Below, one piece after another: positions 55,581-64,000 of a stretch of 64,000 bases of DNA. The first letter of the stretch is position 1. Every line of letters begins with the position of its first letter. Under the pieces are notes generated by a model. It was not told the origin of the DNA. It saw nothing but the letters and a program-made list of their open reading frames with translations, and did no database searches. Location: positions 1,323,001 to 1,387,000 of the forward strand of contig NZ_JASERT010000001.1 of assembly GCF_030027245.1 (NCBI RefSeq). The letters are read 5' to 3'. The position numbers and the translations under genes are program-made. This DNA comes from Asticcacaulis sp. EMRT-3 (GTDB lineage Bacteria > Pseudomonadota > Alphaproteobacteria > Caulobacterales > Caulobacteraceae).

Positions 55581-57097
55581 AAGGTGACTCCATTTTTCCA
55601 GATGGCGATCTCGCGCTCATCATTGATTTCATTGCGGCAGGTTTCGCCCGAAGCGATGGCGAACAGCCTGTCCATCAGCGCATCGGCGGCGGCTTCCACC
55701 CCCTCGTCCAGCGCCACACCGGCGTCGAAATCGATCCAGTGCGGCTTTTTGGCCGCCAGGGCCGAATTGGAGGCGATCTTGACCGTCGGGGCCGGAAAGC
55801 CGAGCGGCGTGCCGCGCCCGGTGGTGAACAGAACCATCACCGCGCCCGCCGCCGTCAGCGCCGTGGACGACACCGCATCATTGCCCGGCGCTTCGAGCAG
55901 GCTCAGGCCCGGCGTATGGACGCGCTCACCATAGCGCAATACGTCATTGAGCGGACTGGTGCCACCCTTCTGCACCGCGCCCAGCGATTTTTCTTCCAGG
56001 GTGGTAAGCCCGCCAGCCTTATTGCCCGGCGAAGGGTTTTCAAAAATCGGCTGGTTATGCTCCAGGAAATAGGCCTTGAAATCATTGACCACGCTGACCA
56101 CGCCGTCAAACGTCGCCCTGTCGCGCGCCCGCGCCATCAATTGCCGTTCGGCGCCGAAAATCTCCGGTATCTCGCTCAATATCGCCTTGCCGCCCGCAAA
56201 AGCCACCTTGTCGGCGATGCGTCCGACCACCGGATTGGCAGTCAGGCCGGAAAAGGCGTCCGAACCACCGCACTTGACGCCGATGACCAGATCGGAAGCA
56301 TCGCACGGTTCGCGGCGGTCTTTTTCGGCCACCGTCACCAGCGCTTCCAGCGCTGCCATGCCCGCCTCGTTTTCGTCATCCACCATCTGGGCGGCGAAAT
56401 AAGCAAAGCGATCCGAGGGCCGATCCACCAGCTTGATCAATTCGGATAACTGATTGTTTTCGCAGCCTAAGCCTACAATCAGCACGGCCCCGGCATTGGG
56501 GTGCGAGGCCAGCGAGGCCAGCAGTTTGCGCGTATGCGACAGATCATCGCCCAGTTGCGAACAGCCCATCGGATGGGTGATGGCGTAAACCCCATCCACC
56601 CGGCCACTGAAGCGCTCATGCGCCTGACGGGCCAGCCGCTCGGCCGTGCGCGCCACGCAGCCGACCGTACATAAGACCCAGATTTCATTACGGATACCAA
56701 CCGAATGGCCGTCACCGCCCCAGTTGCGCTTATAGCCCATAAAACTGCCCTTGGCCGGACGGGGCGTAGCAGGCGCTTCGGGGGCATAGACATAGTCTTC
56801 GAGGCCGGTCAGGGCGGTCTTCAGATTATGGTTGTGGACGTGCTGGCCGGGCGCAATATCCGTGGTGGCCAGACCGATGCGGAAGCCGTATTTGCTGACC
56901 GCCTCGCCCGACCGGATCGGCACGAGGGCCAGCTTGTGGCCCTTGGGAATGTCATCGCGCAGAACAAGCTCAAGGCCGCCGAGGCGCACGGTTTCGCCCG
57001 CTGTCAGATCGCTTAAAGCAACAGCCACCTGATCGGCGGAATCGACGCGGATGGCCCCGGTGATCGGGGCTGTGGAACTGGACGGTATTATTGACAT
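55577..57097 (-). CDS. uxaA: Altronate dehydratase UxaA
   Basis: This 506-residue protein has the N-terminal SAF-like part, then the catalytic domain with cysteine-containing motifs HPMGCSQLGDD, GLGCENNQL and KCGGSDAFSG that hold the metal/Fe-S centre. It ends in INDEREIAIWKNGVTL, like E. coli UxaA. It converts D-altronate to 2-keto-3-deoxygluconate. An operator (57160) lies 63 bases before the start. Confidence 0.9.
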   Translation of the reverse strand: MSIIPSSSTAPITGAIRVDSADQVAVALSDLTAGETVRLGGLELVLRDDIPKGHKLALVPIRSGEAVSKYGFRIGLATTDIAPGQHVHNHNLKTALTGLEDYVYAPEAPATPRPAKGSFMGYKRNWGGDGHSVGIRNEIWVLCTVGCVARTAERLARQAHERFSGRVDGVYAITHPMGCSQLGDDLSHTRKLLASLASHPNAGAVLIVGLGCENNQLSELIKLVDRPSDRFAYFAAQMVDDENEAGMAALEALVTVAEKDRREPCDASDLVIGVKCGGSDAFSGLTANPVVGRIADKVAFAGGKAILSEIPEIFGAERQLMARARDRATFDGVVSVVNDFKAYFLEHNQPIFENPSPGNKAGGLTTLEEKSLGAVQKGGTSPLNDVLRYGERVHTPGLSLLEAPGNDAVSSTALTAAGAVMVLFTTGRGTPLGFPAPTVKIASNSALAAKKPHWIDFDAGVALDEGVEAAADALMDRLFAIASGETCRNEINDEREIAIWKNGVTL

Positions 57098-57153
57098 GGT
57101 ACTGAAAGGGCCTTGCCCGGACTGAGCGCTTCTAGCTTAAATAATTACCCATT

Positions 57154-57170
57154 GCGGAAACCGGTGTCAT
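57154..57170. promoter_or_regulatory. LacI-type uronate operator, site 2
   Basis: GCGGAAACCGGTGTCAT, with core ACCGGT at 57160-57165, lies upstream of uxaA-uxuB. It matches site 3 read on the opposite strand (GGTAACCGGTGTCA) in 13 of 14 positions. Confidence 0.6.
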
Positions 57171-57241
57171 AAATCCAAACACCTGCCTTTGGCAAGCTGT
57201 TCTTTTATCGTGGTGCAAAGCGCGCGACAATTTATGACTTT

Positions 57242-57361
57242 AGAGCGCTTTTCGATCTGATAGACCTTTTCGATCTGATAGACTCAGATCGGCGCTCTAA
57301 GTTTTTGTTTTTTCGCTCTTCCTCATCCAAAAAGTGGATCCACTTTTTGGGGAAACGCTCT
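57242..57361. repeat. Palindromic dispersed repeat, long copy with internal duplication
   Basis: The two-hairpin element runs from AGAGCGC to CGCTCT. Hairpin A contains the 17-bp unit TTTTCGATCTGATAGAC twice in tandem; hairpin B is CCAAAAAGTGG-ATC-CACTTTTTGG. It sits between the two uronate operators. The rest of the 57098-57556 gap holds the divergent promoters; I see no gene. Confidence 0.9.
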
Positions 57362-57444
57362 AAGCCTGCGGCCTGCCCTATATCCGGTCGTCATTTTTGA
57401 CATGAATTTGACGCCAGCCGATTCAAATCTGTTGCCAAATCAAT

Positions 57445-57458
57445 TGACACCGGTTACC
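57445..57458. promoter_or_regulatory. LacI-type uronate operator, site 3
   Basis: TGACACCGGTTACC at 57445-57458 lies about 100 bases before uxaC. It shares the ten bases ACCGGTGTCA (reverse strand) with sites 1 and 2. Confidence 0.6.
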
Positions 57459-57556
57459 TAGGCGCGGGAAGCCCTTGCCGAACAGCGCGGTTCACGCGCG
57501 CGGACGCCACAGGCCTCCACTGAACCAGAGTTTCGCACCTATATACGGTTACGCTT

Positions 57557-58969
57557 ATGACCAAGCCTCTCCTCGTGCATGAAGATCGCCTGTTTTCATC
57601 CGACCCGACCCAGCGCGGTCTTGCGCGCGAGCTTTATGCGCTGGTGAAGGATTTCCCGATCCTCAGCCCGCATGGCCATACCGATCCGGCGTGGTTTGCC
57701 GATAATGCCGGTTTCGGCAATGCCACCGAGCTGTTCCTGGCGCCGGATCACTACATCTACCGGATGCTCTATTCGCAGGGCATCTCGATGCAGGATGTCG
57801 GCGTAGGCACACGCTCTGGCCCCTCGCCTGCCGATGCGCGCACGGCCTGGCGTCTCTTCGCCGCCAACCAGCACCTGTTTCGCGGCACGCCGACCGCGAT
57901 GTGGATGTCGTACGTCTTCGCCAATATCATGGGTTTTGAGGTAGCGCTTGATGAAAGCACGGCGGATTTTTACTTCGACCGCATCGGCGAACTGCTGGCC
58001 TCGGACGCCTACAGGCCGCGCGCCCTGTTTGAGCGTTTCAATATCGAACTGCTGGCCACCACCGAAGGCCCTACCGACACGCTGGAGCATCACGCCAAAA
58101 TTAAAGCTTCCGGCTGGAAAGGCCGCGTCGTCACCGCCTATCGTCCCGATCCGGTCATCGATCCCGAACATGAGGATTTCCACGCCAGGCTCGACCTGTT
58201 CGGCGAACTGACCGGCGAGGATGTGCGTTCATGGAAGGGCTATCTGGCCGCCCACCGCCAGCGCCGCCAGTTTTTCATGACGATGGGCGCCACCTCTACC
58301 GATCACGGCCACCCGACGGCGCGCACCGCCAATCTGTCGTCCGGCGACGCCAAGAATCTGTTCCATCGCGTGCTGAAAAAGCATGTCAGCGCCGAAGACG
58401 CCGAACTGTTCCGCGCCCAGATGCTGACCGAAATGGCGCGCATGTCGCTCGATGACGGCCTGACCATGCAGATCCATCCCGGGGCCTACCGCAACCACAA
58501 CCGGCAGGTTTTTGACACCTTTGGCCGCGACAAGGGCGCTGATATTCCGATGCAGACCGGCTATGTCAACGAACTGAAGCCGCTGCTCGATGCCTATGGC
58601 AATGAGAAAAACCTGACCGTCATCCTGTTCACGCTCGATGAAACCTCCTATGCGCGCGAACTGGCCCCGCTGGCCGGTCACTATCCGATCCTCAGGCTCG
58701 GCCCCTCATGGTGGTTCCACGACTCACCCGAAGGCATGATGCGTTTCCGCGAGCAGGTGACCGAGACGGCGGGTTTCTATAATACGGTCGGCTTTAATGA
58801 CGATACGCGCGCCTTCCTGTCGATCCCGGCGCGTCATGATGTGGCCCGCCGCGTCGATGCCAGCTTCCTGGCCCGTCTGGTGGCCGAACACCGGCTCAAT
58901 ATGGATGATGCGGCGGAAGTGATCAAAGATTTGACTTATAATCTTCCCAAGGCGGCTTATAAGCTCTAA
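57557..58969 (+). CDS. uxaC: Glucuronate/galacturonate isomerase
   Basis: This 470-residue metal-dependent TIM-barrel enzyme has LSPHGHTDPAWFADN with the zinc-binding HxH, FELLATTEGPTDTLEHH-type and QIHPGAYRNHN motifs, and FNDDTRAFLSIPARHDVARR near the end. It starts hexuronate breakdown by making fructuronate or tagaturonate. First gene of uxaC-kduI-kduD. Confidence 0.93.
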   Translation: MTKPLLVHEDRLFSSDPTQRGLARELYALVKDFPILSPHGHTDPAWFADNAGFGNATELFLAPDHYIYRMLYSQGISMQDVGVGTRSGPSPADARTAWRLFAANQHLFRGTPTAMWMSYVFANIMGFEVALDESTADFYFDRIGELLASDAYRPRALFERFNIELLATTEGPTDTLEHHAKIKASGWKGRVVTAYRPDPVIDPEHEDFHARLDLFGELTGEDVRSWKGYLAAHRQRRQFFMTMGATSTDHGHPTARTANLSSGDAKNLFHRVLKKHVSAEDAELFRAQMLTEMARMSLDDGLTMQIHPGAYRNHNRQVFDTFGRDKGADIPMQTGYVNELKPLLDAYGNEKNLTVILFTLDETSYARELAPLAGHYPILRLGPSWWFHDSPEGMMRFREQVTETAGFYNTVGFNDDTRAFLSIPARHDVARRVDASFLARLVAEHRLNMDDAAEVIKDLTYNLPKAAYKL

Positions 58970-59035
58970 AGAGATCGAAAATGCGCCGATTTGATCGAAT
59001 TGGCGCAAACAGACCCTGACCGGAGACTCCTACCC

Positions 59036-59899
59036 ATGTGCCAGACCTCGCTCTACAGCAAAATCTATCACGCCACCCACCCCGACATGATGGCCGGAGC
59101 GTCGAACGAAGACCTGCGCGAGAAATATCTGGTGCCGGGCCTGTTCGCACCGGACGCCGTGGTGCTCAACTACACCCATTTCGAGCGTTTCGTGATCGGC
59201 GGCGCGGCCCCGGTCAAGGGCGCGCTGAAGCTGCCCGACCAGACCGAACCGGCTTCTGCGGCGGGCCATCCGTTTCTTGAACGCCGCGAACTGGGCGTGA
59301 TCAATGTCGGCGGCGGTTCCGGTAAGGTCACCGTCGATGGCACCATCTATGATCTGGTGCCGAAGGACGGCCTGTACATCCCGATGGGCACGAAGGATGT
59401 TCTGTTCGCTTCGGACAACGCCGCCAATCCGGCCCTCTTCTACCTGACCTCGACCCCGGCGCATCAGCGCTATGAGACGGTCAAGATTTCGATCGATCAG
59501 GCTGTGCCGCTGGCGCGCGGTTCCTTGGAGCAATCCAATGAGCGCGTCATCTATCAGTATATCGTGCCGTCCACCGCCAAATCCTGCCAGTTGCTGCTGG
59601 GCCTGACCATCCTGTCGCCCGGTTCGGTGTGGAACACCATGCCACCGCACCTGCATGACCGCCGTTCGGAAATCTATTTCTACTTCGGCCTTGGCGAAAA
59701 CGACCGCGTCTTCCACTTCATGGGCGAGCCCGACAAGGCGCGTCATATCGTGATGAAAAACAACGAAGCCGTCTGCTCGCCGCCGTGGTCGATCCATATG
59801 GGCGCGGGCACGTCGAACTACGCCTTCATCTGGGCGATGGGCGGGGAAAACCTCGACTATACCGACCTGAACGTGCTCGATATTTGCCAACTGGCATAG
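59036..59899 (+). CDS. kduI: 5-keto-4-deoxyuronate isomerase KduI
   Basis: This 287-residue cupin-type enzyme of pectin/glycosaminoglycan breakdown has the metal site in [16 protein letters not shown] (HxH...E) and a later histidine in [21 protein letters not shown]. Start at 59036 ([17 protein letters not shown]) follows GGAG about 16 bases upstream and the family N-terminus; the 58991 start adds 15 residues not seen in relatives. Confidence 0.92.
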   Translation: MCQTSLYSKIYHATHPDMMAGASNEDLREKYLVPGLFAPDAVVLNYTHFERFVIGGAAPVKGALKLPDQTEPASAAGHPFLERRELGVINVGGGSGKVTVDGTIYDLVPKDGLYIPMGTKDVLFASDNAANPALFYLTSTPAHQRYETVKISIDQAVPLARGSLEQSNERVIYQYIVPSTAKSCQLLLGLTILSPGSVWNTMPPHLHDRRSEIYFYFGLGENDRVFHFMGEPDKARHIVMKNNEAVCSPPWSIHMGAGTSNYAFIWAMGGENLDYTDLNVLDICQLA

Positions 59900-59919
59900 G
59901 CTCATAACCTCCTATCCCT

Positions 59920-60050
59920 CCCCGTTTACGGGGAGGGGGGACCGCGAAGCGGTGGGAGGGGGAAAACGCGGACACTACCCATCCCCCTTCCGTCTTGACG
60001 CCAAGGCGTCAATCCACCTTCCCCGCAAGCGGGGCAGGATGAAGAAGGGA
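59920..60050. repeat. Low-complexity palindromic intergenic repeats between kduI and kduD
   Basis: CTCCCCG-TTTA-CGGGGAG, then ACCGCGAAGCGGT, GACGCCAAGGCGTC and CCCCGC-AAG-CGGGG occur in a row. Such strings are frequent between genes in this group of bacteria. No gene. Confidence 0.6.
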
Positions 60051-60058
60051 ATTTAAAC

Positions 60059-60814
60059 ATGCCTAATCCATTCGATCTCAGCGGCAAGGTGGCTCTGGTC
60101 ACCGGCGCCAATACCGGCCTCGGTCAGGGCATAGCCCTCGCTCTGGCCGCTGCGGGGGCCGACATCGCCGCCGCCGGTATCGTGCCGGCTGATGAAACCG
60201 GCCAGAAGGTGACGGCGCTTGGCCGTAAATTCATCAATATCGACGCCAATCTGATGAGCATCGAGCCGGTCGAGCGCATCGTTTCGGAGACGCTGTCGGG
60301 CCTTGGCGGCCTGCATATCCTCGTCAATAATGCCGGCCTGATCCGCCGTCAGGACGCCGTCGATTTCTCGGAAAAAGACTGGGACGACGTGATGAACGTC
60401 AATATCAAGGGCGCTTTTTTCATGGCCCAGGCGGCGGGCAAGCACATGATTTCGCAAGGTTACGGAAAGATCATCAATATCGCCTCGATGCTCAGCTTCC
60501 AGGGCGGCATCCGCGTGCCTTCTTACACGGCGTCGAAGTCGGGCATAGCGGGCATTACCCGCCTGCTGGCCAATGAGTGGGCGTCGAAAGGCGTCAACAC
60601 CAACGCCATCGCGCCCGGCTATATGGCCACCGACAACACGGCCCAGATCCGGGCCGACGAGGTGCGTGAAAAGGCCATTCTTGACCGCATCCCGGCCGGT
60701 CGCTGGGGCGATCCGGCTGATCTTGGCGGCACGGCAGTCTTCCTGGCCGCCCCGGCTTCGGATTACGTCAATGGCGCCATCATCCCGGTCGATGGCGGCT
60801 GGCTGGCGCGATAA
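60059..60814 (+). CDS. kduD: 2-dehydro-3-deoxy-D-gluconate 5-dehydrogenase KduD
   Basis: This 251-residue short-chain dehydrogenase has the NAD site TGANTGLGQGIA, NNAG (LVNNAGLIRRQ), catalytic serine in NIASMLSFQGG and YTASKSG (Y-x-x-x-K), and the C-terminal PVDGGWLAR typical of KduD. It follows kduI with 159 bases of repeats between. Confidence 0.93.
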   Translation: MPNPFDLSGKVALVTGANTGLGQGIALALAAAGADIAAAGIVPADETGQKVTALGRKFINIDANLMSIEPVERIVSETLSGLGGLHILVNNAGLIRRQDAVDFSEKDWDDVMNVNIKGAFFMAQAAGKHMISQGYGKIINIASMLSFQGGIRVPSYTASKSGIAGITRLLANEWASKGVNTNAIAPGYMATDNTAQIRADEVREKAILDRIPAGRWGDPADLGGTAVFLAAPASDYVNGAIIPVDGGWLAR

Positions 60815-60822
60815 GCAGATTT

Positions 60823-60857
60823 AAAAAAGCCCCGGTTTATGTGACCGGGGCTTTTTT
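60823..60857 (+). terminator. Terminator after kduD
   Basis: The A6 before and T6 after the stem GCCCCGGT (60829-60836)/ACCGGGGC (60844-60851) make an ideal intrinsic terminator that may work in both directions. Confidence 0.93.
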
Positions 60858-60859
60858 GT

Positions 60860-61011
60860 ATCCACAGATGAACACAGATGTTTCGGCTCATCTCACGCTA
60901 CCGCTATCTCTTTTATGAGCGGGGGCGAGTTTTTCGCCGTTGCACGGCATAGAAGCGTGTCGATAGCGGTAGCGTGAAGCCTATCCACAACATCTGTGTT
61001 CATCTGTGGAT
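60860..61011. repeat. 152-bp nested palindromic element (ATCCACAGATGAACACAGATG type)
   Basis: Perfect 22-bp arms, ATCCACAGATGAACACAGAT+GT (60860-60881) and its complement (60990-61011), enclose a second perfect 15-bp pair CACGCTACCGCTATC (60894-60908)/GATAGCGGTAGCGTG (60962-60976). No reading frame is present. It lies between convergent kduD and asmA-like genes, 8 bases before the latter's stop. Confidence 0.9.
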
Positions 61012-61019
61012 TCCCCCGC

Positions 61020-63095
61020 CTATTTCGTCGCCGGTGCGCCCCTGGCATGGGCCGTTGATAACAGGCTGGCGCAATTGGCGTCGGGCGCACCCTCCAGATT
61101 GACGAAGGGCAAGGCGGCCAGCCCCGCGCTGACCGTGCCCAGCACCACGCCGATACCGCCCTGCGCCAGAGCCGGCCCAATCTTGACGCCGAAGGTCGGC
61201 GCGGTCAGGTGACCGCCGATCATGATGGGCGTCTTGATGCGCACGAGGCGGAATTTTTTCGCCTGCCCCCTGAAGGCCAGATTCAGGCTTTCATCTTTGA
61301 GATTGATACTGCCCGACCCGTTGACCACCACCACGCCCGTGTCGAAAACGATCTGCTGCGCCTGCATTATCCCATCTTGGATACGGAAATTGGCGACGGC
61401 GCAGCGCACATCGGTCTGGTGCGGGTCTTTTGACAGCAGCATGAACAGCCCCTTGCTGGCGTCGATCCCCATCAGTTCGGCCAGACTTTGCCGCACTGTG
61501 CCGCCCGGCATGACCAGCGCGAACTGACCATCGGCGCTGGCGGCGGCCTTATGGATCGTATTGCCGGTGCCCTGAGCGCGAATGCGGGCACTGATCACGC
61601 CCTCCAGCGGCTCGCTGCCCTGAAAGGCCGGTACGAAATCCTGAACGCGCAGATGGGTGACGCGAAAATCGACGGCGTCCTGCTGCACGGCCTTGCGGGC
61701 GTCGATGCGCGCCGTGCCCTCCAGATGGCCTTGCGGGAAGCTGAAAACGATTGGATCAAGCGTCATCAGCCCGTGATCGAGCCTGATGCCCAGACTGACC
61801 CCGCGCAGCGGCAGATGGGGTGCCAGCACCGACAGAGCCTTATAATGGACATCGGCGTCCATGCCGCGCACGCGCTCAACATCGAGCGGCACATCGGGCA
61901 GCAGACGGCGCACAGCGGCGGTGGCGTGCGGATCGGCGGACAGTTTCGGGGCCTGAGGCGCATTGGCAGCGGTGGCCCCGAACAGGGTGCCGAGATCTTT
62001 GAAATCGAGACGGCGCGAACGCAGATCGCCGGTCAGGTCGGGGCGGCCATCCGTGGCGATTTTTACCTTCAGCGCGCCAGCCAGATCGCTGCCGCCGACA
62101 CGACCATCAATGCCGCTGATCGTATAGGTGCGGTCATCGCGCTTTACCTGCGCGGCCAGGCTATAGGCGGGGGTATCGGGCAGGGTGAGGCCCGTGAGGT
62201 AATAAAGATCGGCCAGATTACCGCCTTTCAGCGTCATGGCGGCGTCAATCTGGCCAAGATCGAACGGATGCAAAACGCGCCCGCGCGCCGTGATTTGCGT
62301 CTCGCCCGCCCGGACGGCCATGTCGAACGGATAAGGCACGCTGGTGCGCACATTGAGCAGAGGCCCGCCTGTCGCCTGCATCTCAAACACCTTGCCATTG
62401 AGGCTGCCCTTGCCGTTCAGGCCAAAAGCCTGCCCACCCGCATCGGCCTTTTCGCGGGCAAAAACAGTGCCGGAAAAGCGCAATTTGCGTGACAGGCTGT
62501 TCATGCTGATATGGCCGTCATGGATGATGAAATTCTTGATCAGCGGCAGGTGCCGGGGCTGACCCTTATTGGCGCCGTTGCTGAAATCCCAGTTGGCGTG
62601 ACCGGCGGCGTCCTGAAACAGGGTGACGACGGGCCGGTCGATCTGCAAACGCGGCAGGACGATGCGGCCGATGAACAAAGGCATCAGTTCGGCCCTGACG
62701 GCGATTCCGCCGATGTCGGCCAGATCGGCCTTCGGCGCGTCCTTGACCAGGCCGGAAGGTTCGCCAATTTTCAGGCCCTGCAAACTGGCCTCAGGCGTGA
62801 AGCTGAACAGATGGACGCGCAAGGGGCCATCGATGCGCACCGGGCGATGCAGACGGGCCGACACGATCGAGGAAAGGGCCGGACGGAACCAGTTCCAGTT
62901 GGGCAGGGCCAGAAAGATGATGACGGCCAGCATGGCCACGATGACCGCCGCCGCCGTCCAGCGCACGGTGCGCGATGTGGCGTTCCAGCCGCGATGCAGC
63001 CGTTCGGCAGCCCGATGCGGCCACGGACGCATATGCGCATACAGGCTGCGCAGCCGTTCCGTCGACCACTGGCTGAAGGTGCGTGCGTTGAACAT
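61020..63095 (-). CDS. AsmA family protein
   Basis: This 691-residue inner-membrane-anchored protein has one N-terminal helix (WTAAAVIVAMLAVIIFLALPNW) after a basic cytoplasmic tail. The AsmA-domain start follows (LSSIVSARLHRPVRIDGPLRVHLFSFTPEASLQGLKIGEPSGL). The C-terminal AsmA_2-type domain is VVVNGSGSINLKDESLNLAFRGQAKKFRLVRIKTPIMIGGHLTAPTFGVKIGPA. AsmA-like proteins form periplasmic bridges thought to carry lipids to the outer membrane. Confidence 0.85.
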   Translation of the reverse strand: MFNARTFSQWSTERLRSLYAHMRPWPHRAAERLHRGWNATSRTVRWTAAAVIVAMLAVIIFLALPNWNWFRPALSSIVSARLHRPVRIDGPLRVHLFSFTPEASLQGLKIGEPSGLVKDAPKADLADIGGIAVRAELMPLFIGRIVLPRLQIDRPVVTLFQDAAGHANWDFSNGANKGQPRHLPLIKNFIIHDGHISMNSLSRKLRFSGTVFAREKADAGGQAFGLNGKGSLNGKVFEMQATGGPLLNVRTSVPYPFDMAVRAGETQITARGRVLHPFDLGQIDAAMTLKGGNLADLYYLTGLTLPDTPAYSLAAQVKRDDRTYTISGIDGRVGGSDLAGALKVKIATDGRPDLTGDLRSRRLDFKDLGTLFGATAANAPQAPKLSADPHATAAVRRLLPDVPLDVERVRGMDADVHYKALSVLAPHLPLRGVSLGIRLDHGLMTLDPIVFSFPQGHLEGTARIDARKAVQQDAVDFRVTHLRVQDFVPAFQGSEPLEGVISARIRAQGTGNTIHKAAASADGQFALVMPGGTVRQSLAELMGIDASKGLFMLLSKDPHQTDVRCAVANFRIQDGIMQAQQIVFDTGVVVVNGSGSINLKDESLNLAFRGQAKKFRLVRIKTPIMIGGHLTAPTFGVKIGPALAQGGIGVVLGTVSAGLAALPFVNLEGAPDANCASLLSTAHARGAPATK

Positions 63096-63328
63096 GGATT
63101 TTTCAGGCTCGTGCGCTTTGTTTTTACAAAGTCCGCATTATCGCTGCGTAGCTGTAAAAAGGCACCACCCGCCACGGCCTGCCTCATAAGGTCTTGATGT
63201 GGAGACTGGCGTGGCGACCGAAGGATTGCGGTTGTCAAAAAAAATCTGCTACGCGCCATTTAGCGTCTGGCATTTGCCACAATACGAGACGATAAGCGGA
63301 TTACAGATTCCCTGTCACATTGACTCTC

Positions 63329-64000
63329 ATGCTCAAACCGATTTTTTACGACCCCAGCGGGCGACGCAGGCGCACCTCCCTGATCGGCGTCCTGAGCCTG
63401 ATCGGACTGGCTATTGTGCTGTTCGTCGGCCTGATCCTGTCGATCCTGATCGTACCCGTGCCGCAGGGCCTTGACCTGCACATGGAATATCCGCAGGCCC
63501 ATGCGTCCAAAATCGTGCTCAACCACGCCAATCCGCGCCACCCGGCCCTGACGGCGCGCGGCGGCCATGCCAGTGTGACCCAGACCATCACCGCCTTTTA
63601 CACGCCGTGGGACGACGCCAGCAGCGTTTCGCTGGAAAAGCACATCAATAATATCGATATTGTCGTGCCGGTTCTGGCCTCGATCACCGGGCCTGATCAC
63701 AAATTCATCTATCAGGCCGACGATCATTTCAACTATCTGATGCAGAATGCGGCGCACCGGCCCGAAGAACTGATCATGGTGCAGAATGTCAGCAATGAGG
63801 CGTGGGACGGCCCCAATACCGCCAAATTGCTGGCCAGTCCGGCGGCCCGGCTGAAACTGATCAACCAGATCGGCGACATGCTGCGCAAGGAAAAGGCGCA
63901 GGGCGTGGTGTTCGACTTTGAAACCCTGCCTGACAACAGCCTGAACGCCTATCTGGTGTTTATCCGCGAGTCCCGCACGATCCTGGGCAAGCAGGGCTTC
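63329..64000 (+). CDS. Membrane-anchored GH18-like protein (N-terminus), probably a large GT/deacetylase fusion
   Basis: The frame is open to the right edge; 224 residues are visible. The start at 63329 gives MLKPIFYDPSGRRRRTSLIGVLSLIGLAIVLFVGLILSILIVPV, a basic end and one membrane helix. Then comes a GH18-like barrel start (FYTPWDDASSVSLEKHINNIDIVVPVLASI, GVVFDFETLP), where the acidic cluster is the DxE-type catalytic region. In Caulobacteraceae this opening is often followed by polysaccharide deacetylase and GT2 domains; that part is outside the window. Confidence 0.55.
   Translation, partial: MLKPIFYDPSGRRRRTSLIGVLSLIGLAIVLFVGLILSILIVPVPQGLDLHMEYPQAHASKIVLNHANPRHPALTARGGHASVTQTITAFYTPWDDASSVSLEKHINNIDIVVPVLASITGPDHKFIYQADDHFNYLMQNAAHRPEELIMVQNVSNEAWDGPNTAKLLASPAARLKLINQIGDMLRKEKAQGVVFDFETLPDNSLNAYLVFIRESRTILGKQGF

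Overview
The window looks like the chromosome of a Caulobacteraceae alphaproteobacterium, most likely Asticcacaulis or a close relative. I infer this from the high-GC codon use, the alphaproteobacterial housekeeping order (murA, DUF2948, UPF0262, infA, maf, RNase E/G, yacG), a large FlaEY-like flagellar protein, and a hexuronate catabolic regulon. No database search was possible, so the genus is an inference.

Positions 1-15586 are the right end of an integrated mobile island. It contains the end of a MobF/TraA relaxase-helicase, a two-gene reverse-transcriptase defence system (DRT type 3: drt3a and drt3b, with a candidate template RNA downstream), a restriction-modification operon wrecked by insertion sequences, an ardA antirestriction gene and a tyrosine integrase. 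The integrase abuts the 3' end of a tRNA-Phe gene (15586-15661), the probable attachment site. Inside the restriction-modification operon, an IS256-family element (10385-11811, 9-bp target duplication) splits an Eco57I-type methylase. A truncated second IS256 copy (7410-8439) and an IS3-family element (8440-9715) mark a deletion that removed the start of the restriction gene and the tail of the methylase.

Positions 15800-21400 hold housekeeping genes on the minus strand. Positions 21500-25100 hold tRNA-Thr, an AT-rich patch with small genes, and a phage-like holin/endolysin/tail-fibre cassette. Positions 25200-36500 carry ordinary genes: an EEP-family protein, rlmJ, a fused aspartokinase-homoserine dehydrogenase without ACT domains, a GH5 hydrolase, two DUF3617-type lipoproteins, ung and two regulators. 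Positions 37216-39606 are a SAM-I riboswitch followed by metX and metB. Positions 39601-42248 are valine-catabolism genes, one of which carries a palindromic repeat inserted in frame. Positions 42809-46454 are an oxyanion porin followed by modABC.

Positions 49565-60814 contain a uronate regulon: an ExuT-like transporter, uxuB and uxaA on the minus strand, then uxaC, kduI and kduD. Three copies of an ACCGGTGTCA operator lie in front of these units. Several families of palindromic repeats are scattered through the chromosomal part.
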